In this document: positions 1-7,789 of the stretch, in pieces
Numbering within the stretch: the stretch's first letter is position 1
Layout: every line of letters begins with the position of its first letter
Source of the DNA: Treponema sp.
GTDB taxonomy: Bacteria > Spirochaetota > Spirochaetia > Treponematales > Breznakiellaceae
Assembly (NCBI GenBank): GCA_031290325.1
Contig: JAITNU010000102.1
Span: 1 to 22,371 of the forward strand
Direction of reading: 5' to 3'
DNA length: 22,371 bases
The notes under the pieces: generated by a model
What the model was told of the DNA's origin: nothing
Seen by the model: the letters and a program-made list of their open reading frames with translations, nothing else
Databases searched by the model: none
Position numbers and translations under genes: made by a program

Positions 1-504
1 TTCCTCACCTTTGCCCCCTACGTGCTCATCCTCCAATACGGCGCCGATACCTCTGTCATTGCCCTGCTCCTGGCGATCTGCGCAGGTTTCGGGATCATCT
101 TCAGCCCCCTCACCGGAAAACTCATCGACCGCCTGGGCTATAAGTTCATCATGGTAACGGATACCCTGCTTTTAATTGTGGTGTGTTTCTTCTACGGTTT
201 TGCCCACCGGCTCTTTCCCCCCCAGGTCGCCTTCATCGTGGTCTGTGTCAACTACGTGCTCGATTCCATCATTTCCCTGGCGAGTATGGCCAGCAACGTC
301 TATGTGCAGGCCATAGCCTCATCCCAGGAGGAAATCACCGCCACCCTTTCCACAGGCATTTCAGTGAACCATCTGATCAGTATCTTCATTGCCCTCATGG
401 GCGGGTGGATATGGAAAGTCACCGGCATTGAGGTGCTTTTTTCGATTTCCGCGTTCCTGGGGATTCTTAATTCAATCTATGCGGCAACTATCAAGGTTGA
501 GTAG
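1..504 (+). CDS. MFS transporter, C-terminal fragment (5' end outside the window)
   Basis: The frame is open from base 1 and ends at TAG 502-504, so about 167 C-terminal residues of a larger protein are visible. They form roughly five to six hydrophobic segments. The segment GKLIDRLGYK, around residues 39-48 of the fragment, matches the major facilitator loop motif (GxLxDRxGxK). In the C-terminal half of a 12-helix MFS protein this would be the loop between helices 8 and 9. The protein should be an inner-membrane secondary transporter; the substrate cannot be read from this part. An internal ATG at 22 is only a methionine codon within the frame, not the likely start. The gene converges on the TPR gene, with four bases between the stop codons and no room for a classical terminator. 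Confident as to family, silent as to substrate. Confidence 0.85.
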   Translation, partial: FLTFAPYVLILQYGADTSVIALLLAICAGFGIIFSPLTGKLIDRLGYKFIMVTDTLLLIVVCFFYGFAHRLFPPQVAFIVVCVNYVLDSIISLASMASNVYVQAIASSQEEITATLSTGISVNHLISIFIALMGGWIWKVTGIEVLFSISAFLGILNSIYAATIKVE

Positions 505-508
505 CATC

Positions 509-1624
509 CTAAATATCTGCCAACCCGTTCGCCAGATATTCCTGTGCCAAGGGGTCTGCAGGTTCCAGTTCCAGCACCGTGCGGAAAAATCCCGCCGCCT
601 CATCATCATCCCCGTTCTTGAGGGCCAGTACTCCCAGGTTGGAGATGATCTTGATGTTCTCAGGGTCTTCCCGAAGGGCCATCTCAAGCTCCCTCCGGGC
701 AGCCGCTAAGGAGCCGCTCTCCATCAGGCAAATGGCCAGTTCGTTCCGGGTGTCGCTGGTGTCCCCCCCCAGTTCTATGGTTCTTCTAAAGGCCGCGACC
801 CCGTCCTCCCAGCGGCCCAGCTTCCGCAGCCCCCAGCCCAGGATGAACCAGCCGTTCCAGACCTCCGGGTGCCGTTCAAGAAAATCCCGGATCCTGAGCA
901 GCCCGGTTTGCGCTTCTCCCTGGTGGATAGCGTCGTAAGCTTCCCGGAACAAGACGTCATCCAGGCATTGGCTCTCAATTTCTCTGAGGAGCGCCTCGGC
1001 CTGTTCCTGCTTTTCAGGATCATCCGCCACCGGGATATAGGTGGAAAAACAGGTCCGTGCCTGGTCAAAGTCCCGGCGTTTCATAAAGAAGAAACCGGCG
1101 TTAAAAATGCCGTTGGGAAAGGGCGGGTCCAGGTCAAGAACTTCCTCGTAGGCTTCCCGGGCCGATTCGTAGCCACCCTCCAAGCCTGCCCGCTCCCATG
1201 CTTCAGACTGCTCCTCCAGAACCAGGGCACGGTTGAGGAGTACCACCGGGGATCGGGGAAAAAGCCCTTCCAGGGCCGAAAGAATCTCCAGGGCCATATC
1301 AAAATCACCGTTTCGAGCCTTAAGAATGGCCGCTTCGGTCAATTCGTTTAAGATATCCGGTTTTACCCCAAAGACAAAACGCCGGTAATAGGGAGCATAA
1401 ACATCATCAGGACTATCTGCAACCACCCGGATCATCCCGGAAAGGATCATCTCCCAGGAAAGTTCCTCCAGGTCCAGCTCCGTCATACCCGGCGCCAGTT
1501 CTACTGGAATGGGAATGGCAGGATCAAACGTGAAAACGGCTTCCCCTTTCCCGGAAAGGGATTCAAGACGCCCACTGAGGGATTCAGGAACCGGTAGAAA
1601 AACAATAGGGCCTCGAGAATTCAT
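509..1624 (-). CDS. TPR-repeat protein
   Basis: This 371-residue protein has no signal peptide or membrane segment, so it is probably cytoplasmic. The first 90 or so residues are unique. From about residue 94 the protein becomes helical with tetratricopeptide-like units. The clearest are in the C-terminal third (about 255-357), with the usual spaced Trp/Gly/Tyr, Ala and Pro pattern (WFILGWGLRKLGRWEDGVAAF; NLGVLALKNGDDDEAAGFF). TPR arrays act as protein-binding scaffolds; no enzymatic motif is visible. Its ATG overlaps the TGA of the upstream PilZ gene as ATGA, so the two are almost certainly co-transcribed and probably translationally coupled. By context it may serve as a partner of the c-di-GMP receptor candidate, but that is inference. 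Conserved-hypothetical level of knowledge. Confidence 0.85.
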   Translation of the reverse strand: MNSRGPIVFLPVPESLSGRLESLSGKGEAVFTFDPAIPIPVELAPGMTELDLEELSWEMILSGMIRVVADSPDDVYAPYYRRFVFGVKPDILNELTEAAILKARNGDFDMALEILSALEGLFPRSPVVLLNRALVLEEQSEAWERAGLEGGYESAREAYEEVLDLDPPFPNGIFNAGFFFMKRRDFDQARTCFSTYIPVADDPEKQEQAEALLREIESQCLDDVLFREAYDAIHQGEAQTGLLRIRDFLERHPEVWNGWFILGWGLRKLGRWEDGVAAFRRTIELGGDTSDTRNELAICLMESGSLAAARRELEMALREDPENIKIISNLGVLALKNGDDDEAAGFFRTVLELEPADPLAQEYLANGLADI

Positions 1625-2523
1625 GCTGATGTGGCTTCACCTTTTGCATCCAGGGATCCAAGACCCGGTTCTGCAGAAACGGGTTTCTGCTCCTTCGGAG
1701 GCTCATCGCTGTCATCGGATGCTTGCTCCATGCCACTGGTTTGGTTGAAATAATCATTGACCCGTAATTTATATCCTATCGGAATAGGGTCAATAAAGAT
1801 CATGGCAAAGGCCACCAGATCCGTCCTGCCCTCCACCAGTTCAGAACGGATAAATTTCCCCTTGAGCAGGAACCGTTCCCGGGGGTCTTCAAAGTCGATA
1901 TACAGACTCGCTTCCCGGTCCTCAAGGAATTTTGCCACCCCCAGGATGATAACCTTTGCGCTGGAAAATGAAACATCCCGCAGAATACAATGCCGGGGCA
2001 CCCCTTGAACAAACAAGGCACTTTCTTTGGACATAATCTTTAATTTACGTTGATTAGTATCGGAAAGGACGATCCGTTCCTCCCGCCGTTTGGCAAAATT
2101 AACACTGGTATCCAGTATCCGCCCCATGATTTGAATTAAATCATCCGGTGGCCGCTGGGTAAATTGCAGAGTAACTATGGCCACATCTTGTGATCCCCCA
2201 TAGGGAGAATATCCCATTGATCGAGCCGATACAAAAAATATCACCGGCTCACTTTCAAGACGCTTAAAAGTAAATCTAATGCTCGCCATATTATTGGCAT
2301 CTTGCAGCCGTTGAATGAGACCTGACTTTATATTCACCAGGATCTTCGCACTTTGGAATGATGCTGAATACAAAACACAAGGCCAGAAATCTCCCATACA
2401 TTTTAGATATATCTGCTTGGTTATCAGGCCCATAGCTTGATTCATTTCTTTAGTAAAAATGATATCAATTGATTTAAACCGATCATAATATCTACTTATT
2501 AATTGAGAATTTAAAATACCCAT
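1621..2523 (-). CDS. PilZ-domain protein with treponemal N-terminal extension (candidate c-di-GMP receptor)
   Basis: This is a 300-residue protein. The N-terminal ~135 residues (starting MGILNSQLISRYYDR) resemble the PilZN-type domain that precedes PilZ in Treponema and Borrelia receptors. The C-terminal PilZ part begins near residue 140. It shows an RxxxR motif at R146-R150, the loop that clamps cyclic di-GMP. The second motif, normally [D/N]xSxxG, reads D183-V-S185-F-S-S188, with serine in place of the last glycine. Ligand binding is therefore plausible but not assured. The tail after about residue 260 is charged, Pro/Glu-rich and probably disordered. The start is supported by N-terminal resemblance to treponemal homologues rather than by a ribosome site: none is present, and a promoter lies only six bases upstream. 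It is followed by the TPR gene through a 4-bp overlap. The likely role is coupling c-di-GMP to motility or envelope behaviour, by family knowledge. Confidence 0.85.
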   Translation of the reverse strand: MGILNSQLISRYYDRFKSIDIIFTKEMNQAMGLITKQIYLKCMGDFWPCVLYSASFQSAKILVNIKSGLIQRLQDANNMASIRFTFKRLESEPVIFFVSARSMGYSPYGGSQDVAIVTLQFTQRPPDDLIQIMGRILDTSVNFAKRREERIVLSDTNQRKLKIMSKESALFVQGVPRHCILRDVSFSSAKVIILGVAKFLEDREASLYIDFEDPRERFLLKGKFIRSELVEGRTDLVAFAMIFIDPIPIGYKLRVNDYFNQTSGMEQASDDSDEPPKEQKPVSAEPGLGSLDAKGEATSA

Positions 2524-2529
2524 TAGTAC

Positions 2530-2559
2530 ACTATAAATCTATTATATGGAATACGTCAA
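2530..2559 (-). promoter_or_regulatory. Sigma70-type promoter of the PilZ-TPR operon, possibly leaderless
   Basis: On the minus strand TTGACG (2559-2554) is followed after 18 bp by TATAGT (2535-2530). Only six bases separate the -10 box from the ATG at 2523, so transcription would begin at or within a base or two of the start codon. There is no purine-rich ribosome site in the interval. Confidence 0.65.
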
Positions 2560-2648
2560 TCAAAAAAATGACTATTCTGCCTATATTTTTTCAATTATTC
2601 CACACACAAGCGAGAATTTTTCAATCTTTTTAAAACACCTAAACTGAC

Positions 2649-3050
2649 TTATACCATGAAATCAAGAACCCCTCCGGTGGAATCCTCAGAAACGGACATA
2701 GCAGATAGGGTAAAAGTCGTGGCTTTAGTCTGACGAATTTGATATTCGTATTGTCTGATCAAAGCATCTATCCGATCATCCGAGAGGGAATCCTCAGACT
2801 TGATATGGGATGGCCCCTTTTTCTTGATCCCCACCAGCTTGTCGATGAGGACATCCAGGGTTTTGAGCTTAGAGAGCGTAACCCCATGAATCCCCTCAGG
2901 AGCGGGGGTCCCCGCCACATGCTCAAACTGGGAATAAATATAGTTTGAATGAGACACCGGGAAAGATAGTTTTTGATTCCCATTCCCATATATACGGATA
3001 GTATATCCTATACTCGAAAATGCCGATGTATGTATCGCTCCATGGATCAT
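2649..3050 (-). CDS. Small conserved-looking protein of unknown function (133 aa)
   Basis: I do not recognise a family. The frame extends to an ATG at 3083, but the better start is the ATG at 3050. It is preceded by AGAGGTG at good spacing, giving MIHGAIHTSAFSSIG. The product is 133 residues with no signal peptide or membrane helix. The first half is rich in Ser, Tyr, Gly and Ile and probably beta-structured. The middle (KLKTLDVLIDKLVGIKKKG) and the following stretch to about residue 105 are amphipathic helices, and the end is again hydrophobic (GGVLDFMV). It lies upstream of the PilZ gene on the same strand, 125 bp away, but PilZ has its own promoter, so they need not be co-transcribed. Codon use resembles the neighbours, which argues for a real gene. 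Confidence 0.7.
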   Translation of the reverse strand: MIHGAIHTSAFSSIGYTIRIYGNGNQKLSFPVSHSNYIYSQFEHVAGTPAPEGIHGVTLSKLKTLDVLIDKLVGIKKKGPSHIKSEDSLSDDRIDALIRQYEYQIRQTKATTFTLSAMSVSEDSTGGVLDFMV

Positions 3051-3122
3051 TTTTTCACCTCTTACAATTTTTTTTATCGGCATAAATCAATAAAAAATTC
3101 ACAGAATTATATGAAAAATCGC

Positions 3123-4391
3123 TCAGAAGCCCTTATTCAGACGATACCAGTCACTCACCCGCCGTTCAAGGGAGCGTAGTTCGTCCGTATACCGGATCCG
3201 GTCGTGTAAATAGGAGAGGATAACCCGTTCCTTCAAGGTGATCCAATTCCGGGGCAGTATGTTCGGAGGCGCAAGGAACGCCTCGGGGGGCATGTGCCCG
3301 AGGAGGCTCGGATAAAACTGGGGAAATACCTGTTCGGTAACGATACGCAGGGCTGAAAACCCATTGCCTATGCCGAAGAGGTTCTCGTTTATCCGGTAAT
3401 TTTTACTTATTTCCAGGAGTAAACGCTGGGTTTCAGGCTTAAAAAACCATCTGGTAAAGGCAACGGAGGCCGCTTTTGCCTTCCCCTTTTTATATATCCC
3501 ATAATACACGGTATCTTCGGATAGGGGGATGGTGTCGTTTTCCGCGATCCAGCGGACATCAAGGTTGGCCTTCTGTTCCTGGTCCAGGGTAAAAAATTCG
3601 GCACTGTTCATATAGGTAAAGAGGATCCGCCCGGACATGGCGAGTTTGGCAGGGGGATCATAGCAGTATTTAAAGGCAAAATCATCCTCCGCCTGGGTAC
3701 CGGTATTCGCCTCTGCTATCCAACTGCTTATATAGGTCATGGCTTGCTCAAGAGCCACTGCATCCCAGCTTATGGGAATCGCTTCCTGTGCTTCCTTAAA
3801 AGCCGTATTGAACAGGGTGGCGGTAACGAACAGGAATGCATCGTTCCAGGCTGGGGAAAAGCCCATTCGGGAATAGACCCCTTTATTTTCTACATTGTAG
3901 GCTTTTCCCAGGGTTTTTATTTCTTCTAACCCTATGGTAAAGGGGTCGGACAGCATCCCCCCATTGCTCTGGGCAAAAACCAGGGCGGGAATATTGAAGG
4001 CCACGGGGAGCAGGTATTGGGTACCATCAATGTTGCCCAGGGCAAGGAGCCGTGGATAAAATGCCGTTGATGATAAGAGTCCCTGCTTGAACAAAGGATC
4101 CAATGACCTGAATAAGGTACGGGTGGAGATGCTTTTGAGCCAATCGCCAATCACAATGTCAGGACCTTCCCTGGTATCTGTCAGTTTTTGCGCCGGCGAT
4201 TCAAAATAACGGGTTTCAACGGTATACTTATCCTGGCTTGCATTAAAATATGCCACGTATATGGCAAACTCAGGCCGGTTGGTCCAGAGCATGGCGGTGT
4301 TGGGTTCAAAAAAAGCGCAGGACCCAAGCCCGGTGCTCAGGGCGATACCGAGGAACCTCAGGGCCCACCTAATGGAGCGTGGCAGTATCAT
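3123..4391 (-). CDS. Extracellular solute-binding lipoprotein (ABC transporter family 1-like)
   Basis: The open frame reaches back to 4496, but the ATG at 4391 gives a proper lipoprotein signal. MILPRSIRWALRFLGIALST has a basic N-region and a hydrophobic core, followed by the lipobox LGSC with Cys25 as the lipidation site. The body (422 aa in all) opens with LWTNRPEFAIYVAYFN and continues with PDIVIGDWL, as in family 1 periplasmic sugar- or oligopeptide-type binding proteins. It should be anchored at the outer face of the inner membrane and capture a ligand. No permease or ATPase gene adjoins it, so it is an orphan binding protein or its partners are elsewhere. The start overlaps the 3' end of the aminotransferase gene by 23 bp. 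No strong ribosome site is visible, so translation may depend on coupling. The C-terminal quarter is Arg- and Tyr-rich. Confidence 0.78.
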   Translation of the reverse strand: MILPRSIRWALRFLGIALSTGLGSCAFFEPNTAMLWTNRPEFAIYVAYFNASQDKYTVETRYFESPAQKLTDTREGPDIVIGDWLKSISTRTLFRSLDPLFKQGLLSSTAFYPRLLALGNIDGTQYLLPVAFNIPALVFAQSNGGMLSDPFTIGLEEIKTLGKAYNVENKGVYSRMGFSPAWNDAFLFVTATLFNTAFKEAQEAIPISWDAVALEQAMTYISSWIAEANTGTQAEDDFAFKYCYDPPAKLAMSGRILFTYMNSAEFFTLDQEQKANLDVRWIAENDTIPLSEDTVYYGIYKKGKAKAASVAFTRWFFKPETQRLLLEISKNYRINENLFGIGNGFSALRIVTEQVFPQFYPSLLGHMPPEAFLAPPNILPRNWITLKERVILSYLHDRIRYTDELRSLERRVSDWYRLNKGF

Positions 4392-5652
4392 AAATCGTCT
4401 GGTATATACCGGGGATCTGCTCCTCATCAATGCTGGCAAAGGCAACCCGGAGATAGGTGTCTCCAAAGGCAATGGTGCCGATGCCGTGTTTTGCAAGCAG
4501 TTCCTGCCTTAAGGCACCGGCCTTGATGCCGATACAACGGAAGCTCATAAAATACCCGGAATTAAAGGGAAGGGGCTGGAGAACCGGATGGTCTCCATGC
4601 TCGGCAACCACCTGTTTTACCACCTGGTACCGCTTTTTCAGCAGGGCATAGTACCGTTCCTTTTCAGCCAGGGTCCGCTCATCTTCCTCGGTTTTGAGCA
4701 TAAGGTACTGGGCCGGGGTATTGGTGCAGGAAACAGAGGAGCGGATCGCCCCCATGAGCTTTTTGACCAGGGCCTCGTAATGCTCAGGTCCCAAGCCCTT
4801 GCACCCCAGGGTGATAAATCCCATTCTGAGGCCCCAGGCATAATCTTCCTTGGTGGGACCGTCAATCTTAACCGCCAAAACCCGCTCGTGCAGGGAGGAC
4901 AGGCGGCTGAACAGGGACTCCCGCTGGATATCCGCTTCATAGAAAAGGCCGAAATAGGCGTCATCACAGAGTACCAGGACATCGGCCCCCCCTTCGGCGA
5001 TTGTCCTGATACGGTTGATAAGGGCATCCGCCTCAGCACCGGTCGGGGAATACCCCGCAGGGTTGTTGGGGAAATTGAGGATGATACGAACCGCCCCGGT
5101 TTGTGCCACCATGGCCTGTTCAATAGCGGCTACATCCAGTCCCGGCCTGGAACCGAAAAAGGGAACTGCCCGTACAGTCGCGCCCCGCCGTTCCTGAAAG
5201 ATGAGTTCGTAGTTATCCCAACAAGGATCGCTGGTAATGATGGAAGTTCCCGCCCCCAGGAAGAGGTCGGCGGTATAGGAGATTCCCGCCGTAAGCCCCG
5301 GAACGACCACCGGAAGGGAGAAGCCTGCAGGATCAAGGGAGGGGTTTTGCTGCACCATGCGTTTTTTCCAAGCCTGGCGGACTGGTTCAATCCCGGCAGT
5401 GGGGGCATACACCACGATCTCTTCCGGTTTAAGACCAGGCATACTATCGGCAAGTGCCGACATCATCAAGGGCTTGCCCTTGCTATAGGCCATGCCTATG
5501 GTCGCGTTTGCCCGGTGGGCTGATTTTTTGGCCTCCCCGGATTGGGCGATAATCCCCTTGGGAAAATAAAGGCGGCGGCCTAGGTCTGAAAGCAGGCGAC
5601 CGGCAACCGTACCGGTCAATAGGGTATTGAGTTCTTCTGCAAGGCTATTCAT
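4369..5652 (-). CDS. PLP-dependent aminotransferase, class I/II (fold type I)
   Basis: This 427-residue cytoplasmic enzyme transfers amino groups using pyridoxal phosphate. Motifs in order are: a cofactor-site loop around PGLTAGISY (residues 118-126), SDPCWDNY (141-148) whose aromatic residue stacks on the ring, NFPNNPAGY (193-201) with the substrate-binding Asn-Asn-Pro, CDDAYFG (229-235) supplying Asp and Tyr to the cofactor, and GPTKEDYAWGLRMG with Lys268 as the probable Schiff-base lysine and Arg276 as the phosphate-binding arginine. The length suits aspartate/aromatic-type aminotransferases, but the substrate cannot be fixed. The start ATG at 5652 is preceded by AAGGATT, closer than usual for a ribosome site. 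A TTGACA promoter lies directly upstream. The 3' end overlaps the solute-binding lipoprotein gene, suggesting co-transcription, perhaps linking uptake of an amino compound to its metabolism. Confidence 0.9.
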   Translation of the reverse strand: MNSLAEELNTLLTGTVAGRLLSDLGRRLYFPKGIIAQSGEAKKSAHRANATIGMAYSKGKPLMMSALADSMPGLKPEEIVVYAPTAGIEPVRQAWKKRMVQQNPSLDPAGFSLPVVVPGLTAGISYTADLFLGAGTSIITSDPCWDNYELIFQERRGATVRAVPFFGSRPGLDVAAIEQAMVAQTGAVRIILNFPNNPAGYSPTGAEADALINRIRTIAEGGADVLVLCDDAYFGLFYEADIQRESLFSRLSSLHERVLAVKIDGPTKEDYAWGLRMGFITLGCKGLGPEHYEALVKKLMGAIRSSVSCTNTPAQYLMLKTEEDERTLAEKERYYALLKKRYQVVKQVVAEHGDHPVLQPLPFNSGYFMSFRCIGIKAGALRQELLAKHGIGTIAFGDTYLRVAFASIDEEQIPGIYQTIYDTATLH

Positions 5653-5662
5653 AATCCTTACT

Positions 5663-5690
5663 ATAGTATAAAAATAGATTCCTATGTCAA
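5663..5690 (-). promoter_or_regulatory. Promoter of the aminotransferase-lipoprotein pair
   Basis: A perfect -35 box TTGACA (5690-5685) is followed by AT-rich sequence. The best-spaced -10 is TACTAT (5668-5663, 16 bp spacer). Overlapping alternatives are TATACT (5670-5665, 14 bp) and TATAGT (5665-5660, 19 bp). Any choice puts the transcript start within about ten bases of the ATG at 5652. Confidence 0.55.
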
Positions 5691-5713
5691 TAGAAAAAAC
5701 ACCAGGAAATATA

Positions 5714-7036
5714 TCATTTTTTTGAACCTGAGCGGCTGGTGTGCCTCGCCTTAATCGTATCCCGGCTTGCGGGGAAGAGGAGGTTGAGCACTATCCCCAC
5801 CACTGTAGCAAGGGCAACCCCGGCAAGTTCAAAGTGAATATCCTCGGTAATGGCAAAGGCAAGACGCCCACCTCCAATGCCAATGACAAAGATAACCGAC
5901 GATATGGTCAGGTTCCGTTTATCCTTATAATCCACCCCGCTTTCGACGATAGTCCGCAGGCCGCTTGAGGCGATGATGCCAAAGAGCAGCATGGATATGC
6001 CCCCCATGACCGGAGTGGGGATAGTCTGAATCAAGGCGCCGAATTTTCTGAAAAATGAAAGGATCACCGCGATGAGCGCCGCACCGCCGATGACCCACAC
6101 CGAATACACATGAGTAATAGCCATAACGCCGATATTCTCACCATAGGTGGTATTCGGTGGGCCGCCCCAGAAAGCAGCCCAGGCAGTGGCAAGACCATCC
6201 CCTGCGAGGGTACGGTGAAGCCCGGGGTTTTTGTAGAAGTCCTGGCCAACGACCTTACTGGTGACCAGGGTATCTCCCAGGTGTTCACAGATAGTTGCCA
6301 GGGAAACAATGATAAAGGTCAGCACGGCAACCATATTAAAGCGGGGAACCGCAAAAATCGGGAGTCCGAACCAGGGAGCATCCCGCACCCCCTGAAAGTT
6401 GATAAGGTTGTAGGCAGGGAAAAAAATCCCCATGACCAGGGTAAAACCATAACCTGCCACCAGGCCGATAAGGATGGGGATAGTGCTGAAAAAGCCCTTG
6501 AAAAAGATATTGGCCACCACGGTTATACCCAGGGTTACGGCGGCAATGGAAAGCATAACCAGACTGTAGGCACCGTCCGCCCCGCCGCCGATTCTCATGG
6601 CCATATTCATGGCGGTGGGTGCAAGGTTCAGGCCGATAACCACGATCACCGAGCCGATGACCACCGGGGGAAGGACCTTATCCAGCCAGCCGGTTCCGGT
6701 AAATTTGATAATGCCTCCTACCACACAGTAGAAAAGCCCTGCGGCGACCGCTCCACCCAGGGCATAGGGCATTCCGTAAGCGCCAGATATGCCGATAAGG
6801 GCTGGAATAAAGGCGAAGGAAGAACCCAGAAACGCCGGTACCTTGGCATCGGTAATGATAATATAGATCAGGGTTCCTGTACCGGCGCTAAAAAGAGCGG
6901 TCGCCGGGTTCAGCCCTGTCAACAAGGGCACCAGAATCGTTGCCCCAAACATGGCAAACACATGCTGAATACTCAAGGGTATCCAATGAGCCACCGGTGG
7001 ACGTACCCGGGGTCCCATATTTTCATGATGAATCAT
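5714..7036 (-). CDS. uraA: Uracil permease, NCS2 family (UraA-like)
   Basis: This is an integral inner-membrane protein of 440 residues with 12-14 hydrophobic segments, importing uracil by proton symport in characterised relatives. Strong family signatures are visible: QHVFAMFGATILVPLLTGL near the N-terminus, ICEHLGDTLVTSKVVG with the Glu/His pair of helix 8, and PNTTYGENIGVMAITHVYS, nearly identical to E. coli UraA and containing the second substrate-binding Glu. A frame start at TTG 7042 is possible, but the ATG at 7036 is better: AGGAGG lies eight bases upstream of it and only two from the TTG. The C-terminus is basic. It sits alone on this strand with about 60 bp to the aminotransferase gene. 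No attenuator or PyrR-like structure is evident upstream. Xanthine or other nucleobase specificity is the main alternative. Confidence 0.92.
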   Translation of the reverse strand: MIHHENMGPRVRPPVAHWIPLSIQHVFAMFGATILVPLLTGLNPATALFSAGTGTLIYIIITDAKVPAFLGSSFAFIPALIGISGAYGMPYALGGAVAAGLFYCVVGGIIKFTGTGWLDKVLPPVVIGSVIVVIGLNLAPTAMNMAMRIGGGADGAYSLVMLSIAAVTLGITVVANIFFKGFFSTIPILIGLVAGYGFTLVMGIFFPAYNLINFQGVRDAPWFGLPIFAVPRFNMVAVLTFIIVSLATICEHLGDTLVTSKVVGQDFYKNPGLHRTLAGDGLATAWAAFWGGPPNTTYGENIGVMAITHVYSVWVIGGAALIAVILSFFRKFGALIQTIPTPVMGGISMLLFGIIASSGLRTIVESGVDYKDKRNLTISSVIFVIGIGGGRLAFAITEDIHFELAGVALATVVGIVLNLLFPASRDTIKARHTSRSGSKK

Positions 7037-7097
7037 CGTCAAAGCCTCCTACCGATTCATCATATACTAAATTGAGGTTCTGGTATACGACAAGGGC

Positions 7098-7115
7098 AAA
7101 AAAGTGTCTGGCACC
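7098..7115 (-). other. GGTGCCAGACAC-T6 motif at the nlpC 3' end (weak hairpin or REP-like)
   Basis: Read on the minus strand, GGTGCCAGACAC followed by six T lies just after the nlpC stop codon. The stem (GTG/CAC plus one wobble pair) is too short for a convincing intrinsic terminator, though the T-run is in the right place. The core resembles GTGTC-GGCACC repeats that I associate with REP/RAYT elements. I see only one copy in the window. Confidence 0.3.
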
Positions 7116-7118
7116 ATT

Positions 7119-7658
7119 TTACTTGTTCATCAGGTTGCGATAGCCCAGCACCCGCGGATACCAGTACCGGTCTTCTTTAAAAGCGGTGAACTGGACGCCT
7201 GCCTTTGCCTGTGGCCGTGAAACAGCATGAAGCAGTTTGTTCGGCTCCACATAGATCGCGACATGAGTTACCGCTTTCTTCCCATCCCTATCGTCTGTAT
7301 CAAAGTAGACAACATCCCCTACGCGCAACTGATCCGGGGGAACTTCCGTACCAACTAAGGCAATGTCTTTTGATGAACGGGGCAGTTTGATGGACGCCCC
7401 TTTCAGAAACGCATAGGAGAGAAAGCCGGCGCAATCAAACTCCATAGTCCCAGGCGATTGTTTGCCATAGGCATACTTCGCGCCCAGATATTGCTGGCCC
7501 GCGTCAATAATGCTCTGACGCAAGGCAAGCTCCTCCAGCGTTGGTTCGAAAGGCACGTTTTCACGGGAAGCATCCTGCGCCGGTAATACAGTCACGTAAC
7601 TGATGCAGATCATGGCGAATACCAGCGCCCTGTTGACTCTTCCCGCTTGTAAGTTCAT
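7119..7658 (-). CDS. Secreted NlpC/P60 cell-wall endopeptidase
   Basis: This 179-residue protein has an N-terminal signal sequence (MNLQAGRVNRALVFAMICIS, then VTVLPAQ, with probable cleavage near residue 28). A short linker is followed by an NlpC/P60 papain-like domain (about 45-178). The catalytic set is visible: Cys76 in FDCAGF, His132 in VTHVAIYV, and His144 in LLHAVS as the third polar residue. Such enzymes cut D-gamma-glutamyl-diaminopimelate or neighbouring bonds in peptidoglycan stems and act in the periplasm during growth or turnover. There is no SH3 or LysM targeting module, so this is a minimal single-domain form. The start is well defined by AGGAGG five bases before the ATG. It appears to be a single-gene unit between uraA and the yidC operon. 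Confidence 0.9.
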   Translation of the reverse strand: MNLQAGRVNRALVFAMICISYVTVLPAQDASRENVPFEPTLEELALRQSIIDAGQQYLGAKYAYGKQSPGTMEFDCAGFLSYAFLKGASIKLPRSSKDIALVGTEVPPDQLRVGDVVYFDTDDRDGKKAVTHVAIYVEPNKLLHAVSRPQAKAGVQFTAFKEDRYWYPRVLGYRNLMNK

Positions 7659-7789
7659 AAAAACCTCCTGTTTGTGGTAATTCTTCAGTTTTTTATACTA
7701 TCTCTTTCTGCCTTTTTTGTCATCTACTAGTCCAGCATACTTTCTAGATCACCTTCCCACTTTTTCCTGATGCCCTGAGTGGATTGCTC

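Noticed and set aside
4188..5523. Long plus-strand frames opposite the lipoprotein and aminotransferase genes (for example 4588-5523)
   Set aside because: They are antisense shadows. The minus-strand frames carry complete family motifs, and the plus-strand products have none.
7043..7090. A promoter for uraA (TTGTCG with TAGTAT)
   Set aside because: Both boxes are weak, and no regulatory structure supports them.
7692..7723. A promoter for nlpC (ATGACA with TATAAA)
   Set aside because: The spacer is 20 bp. The alternative TAGTAT box is a poor match, so no confident call is possible.
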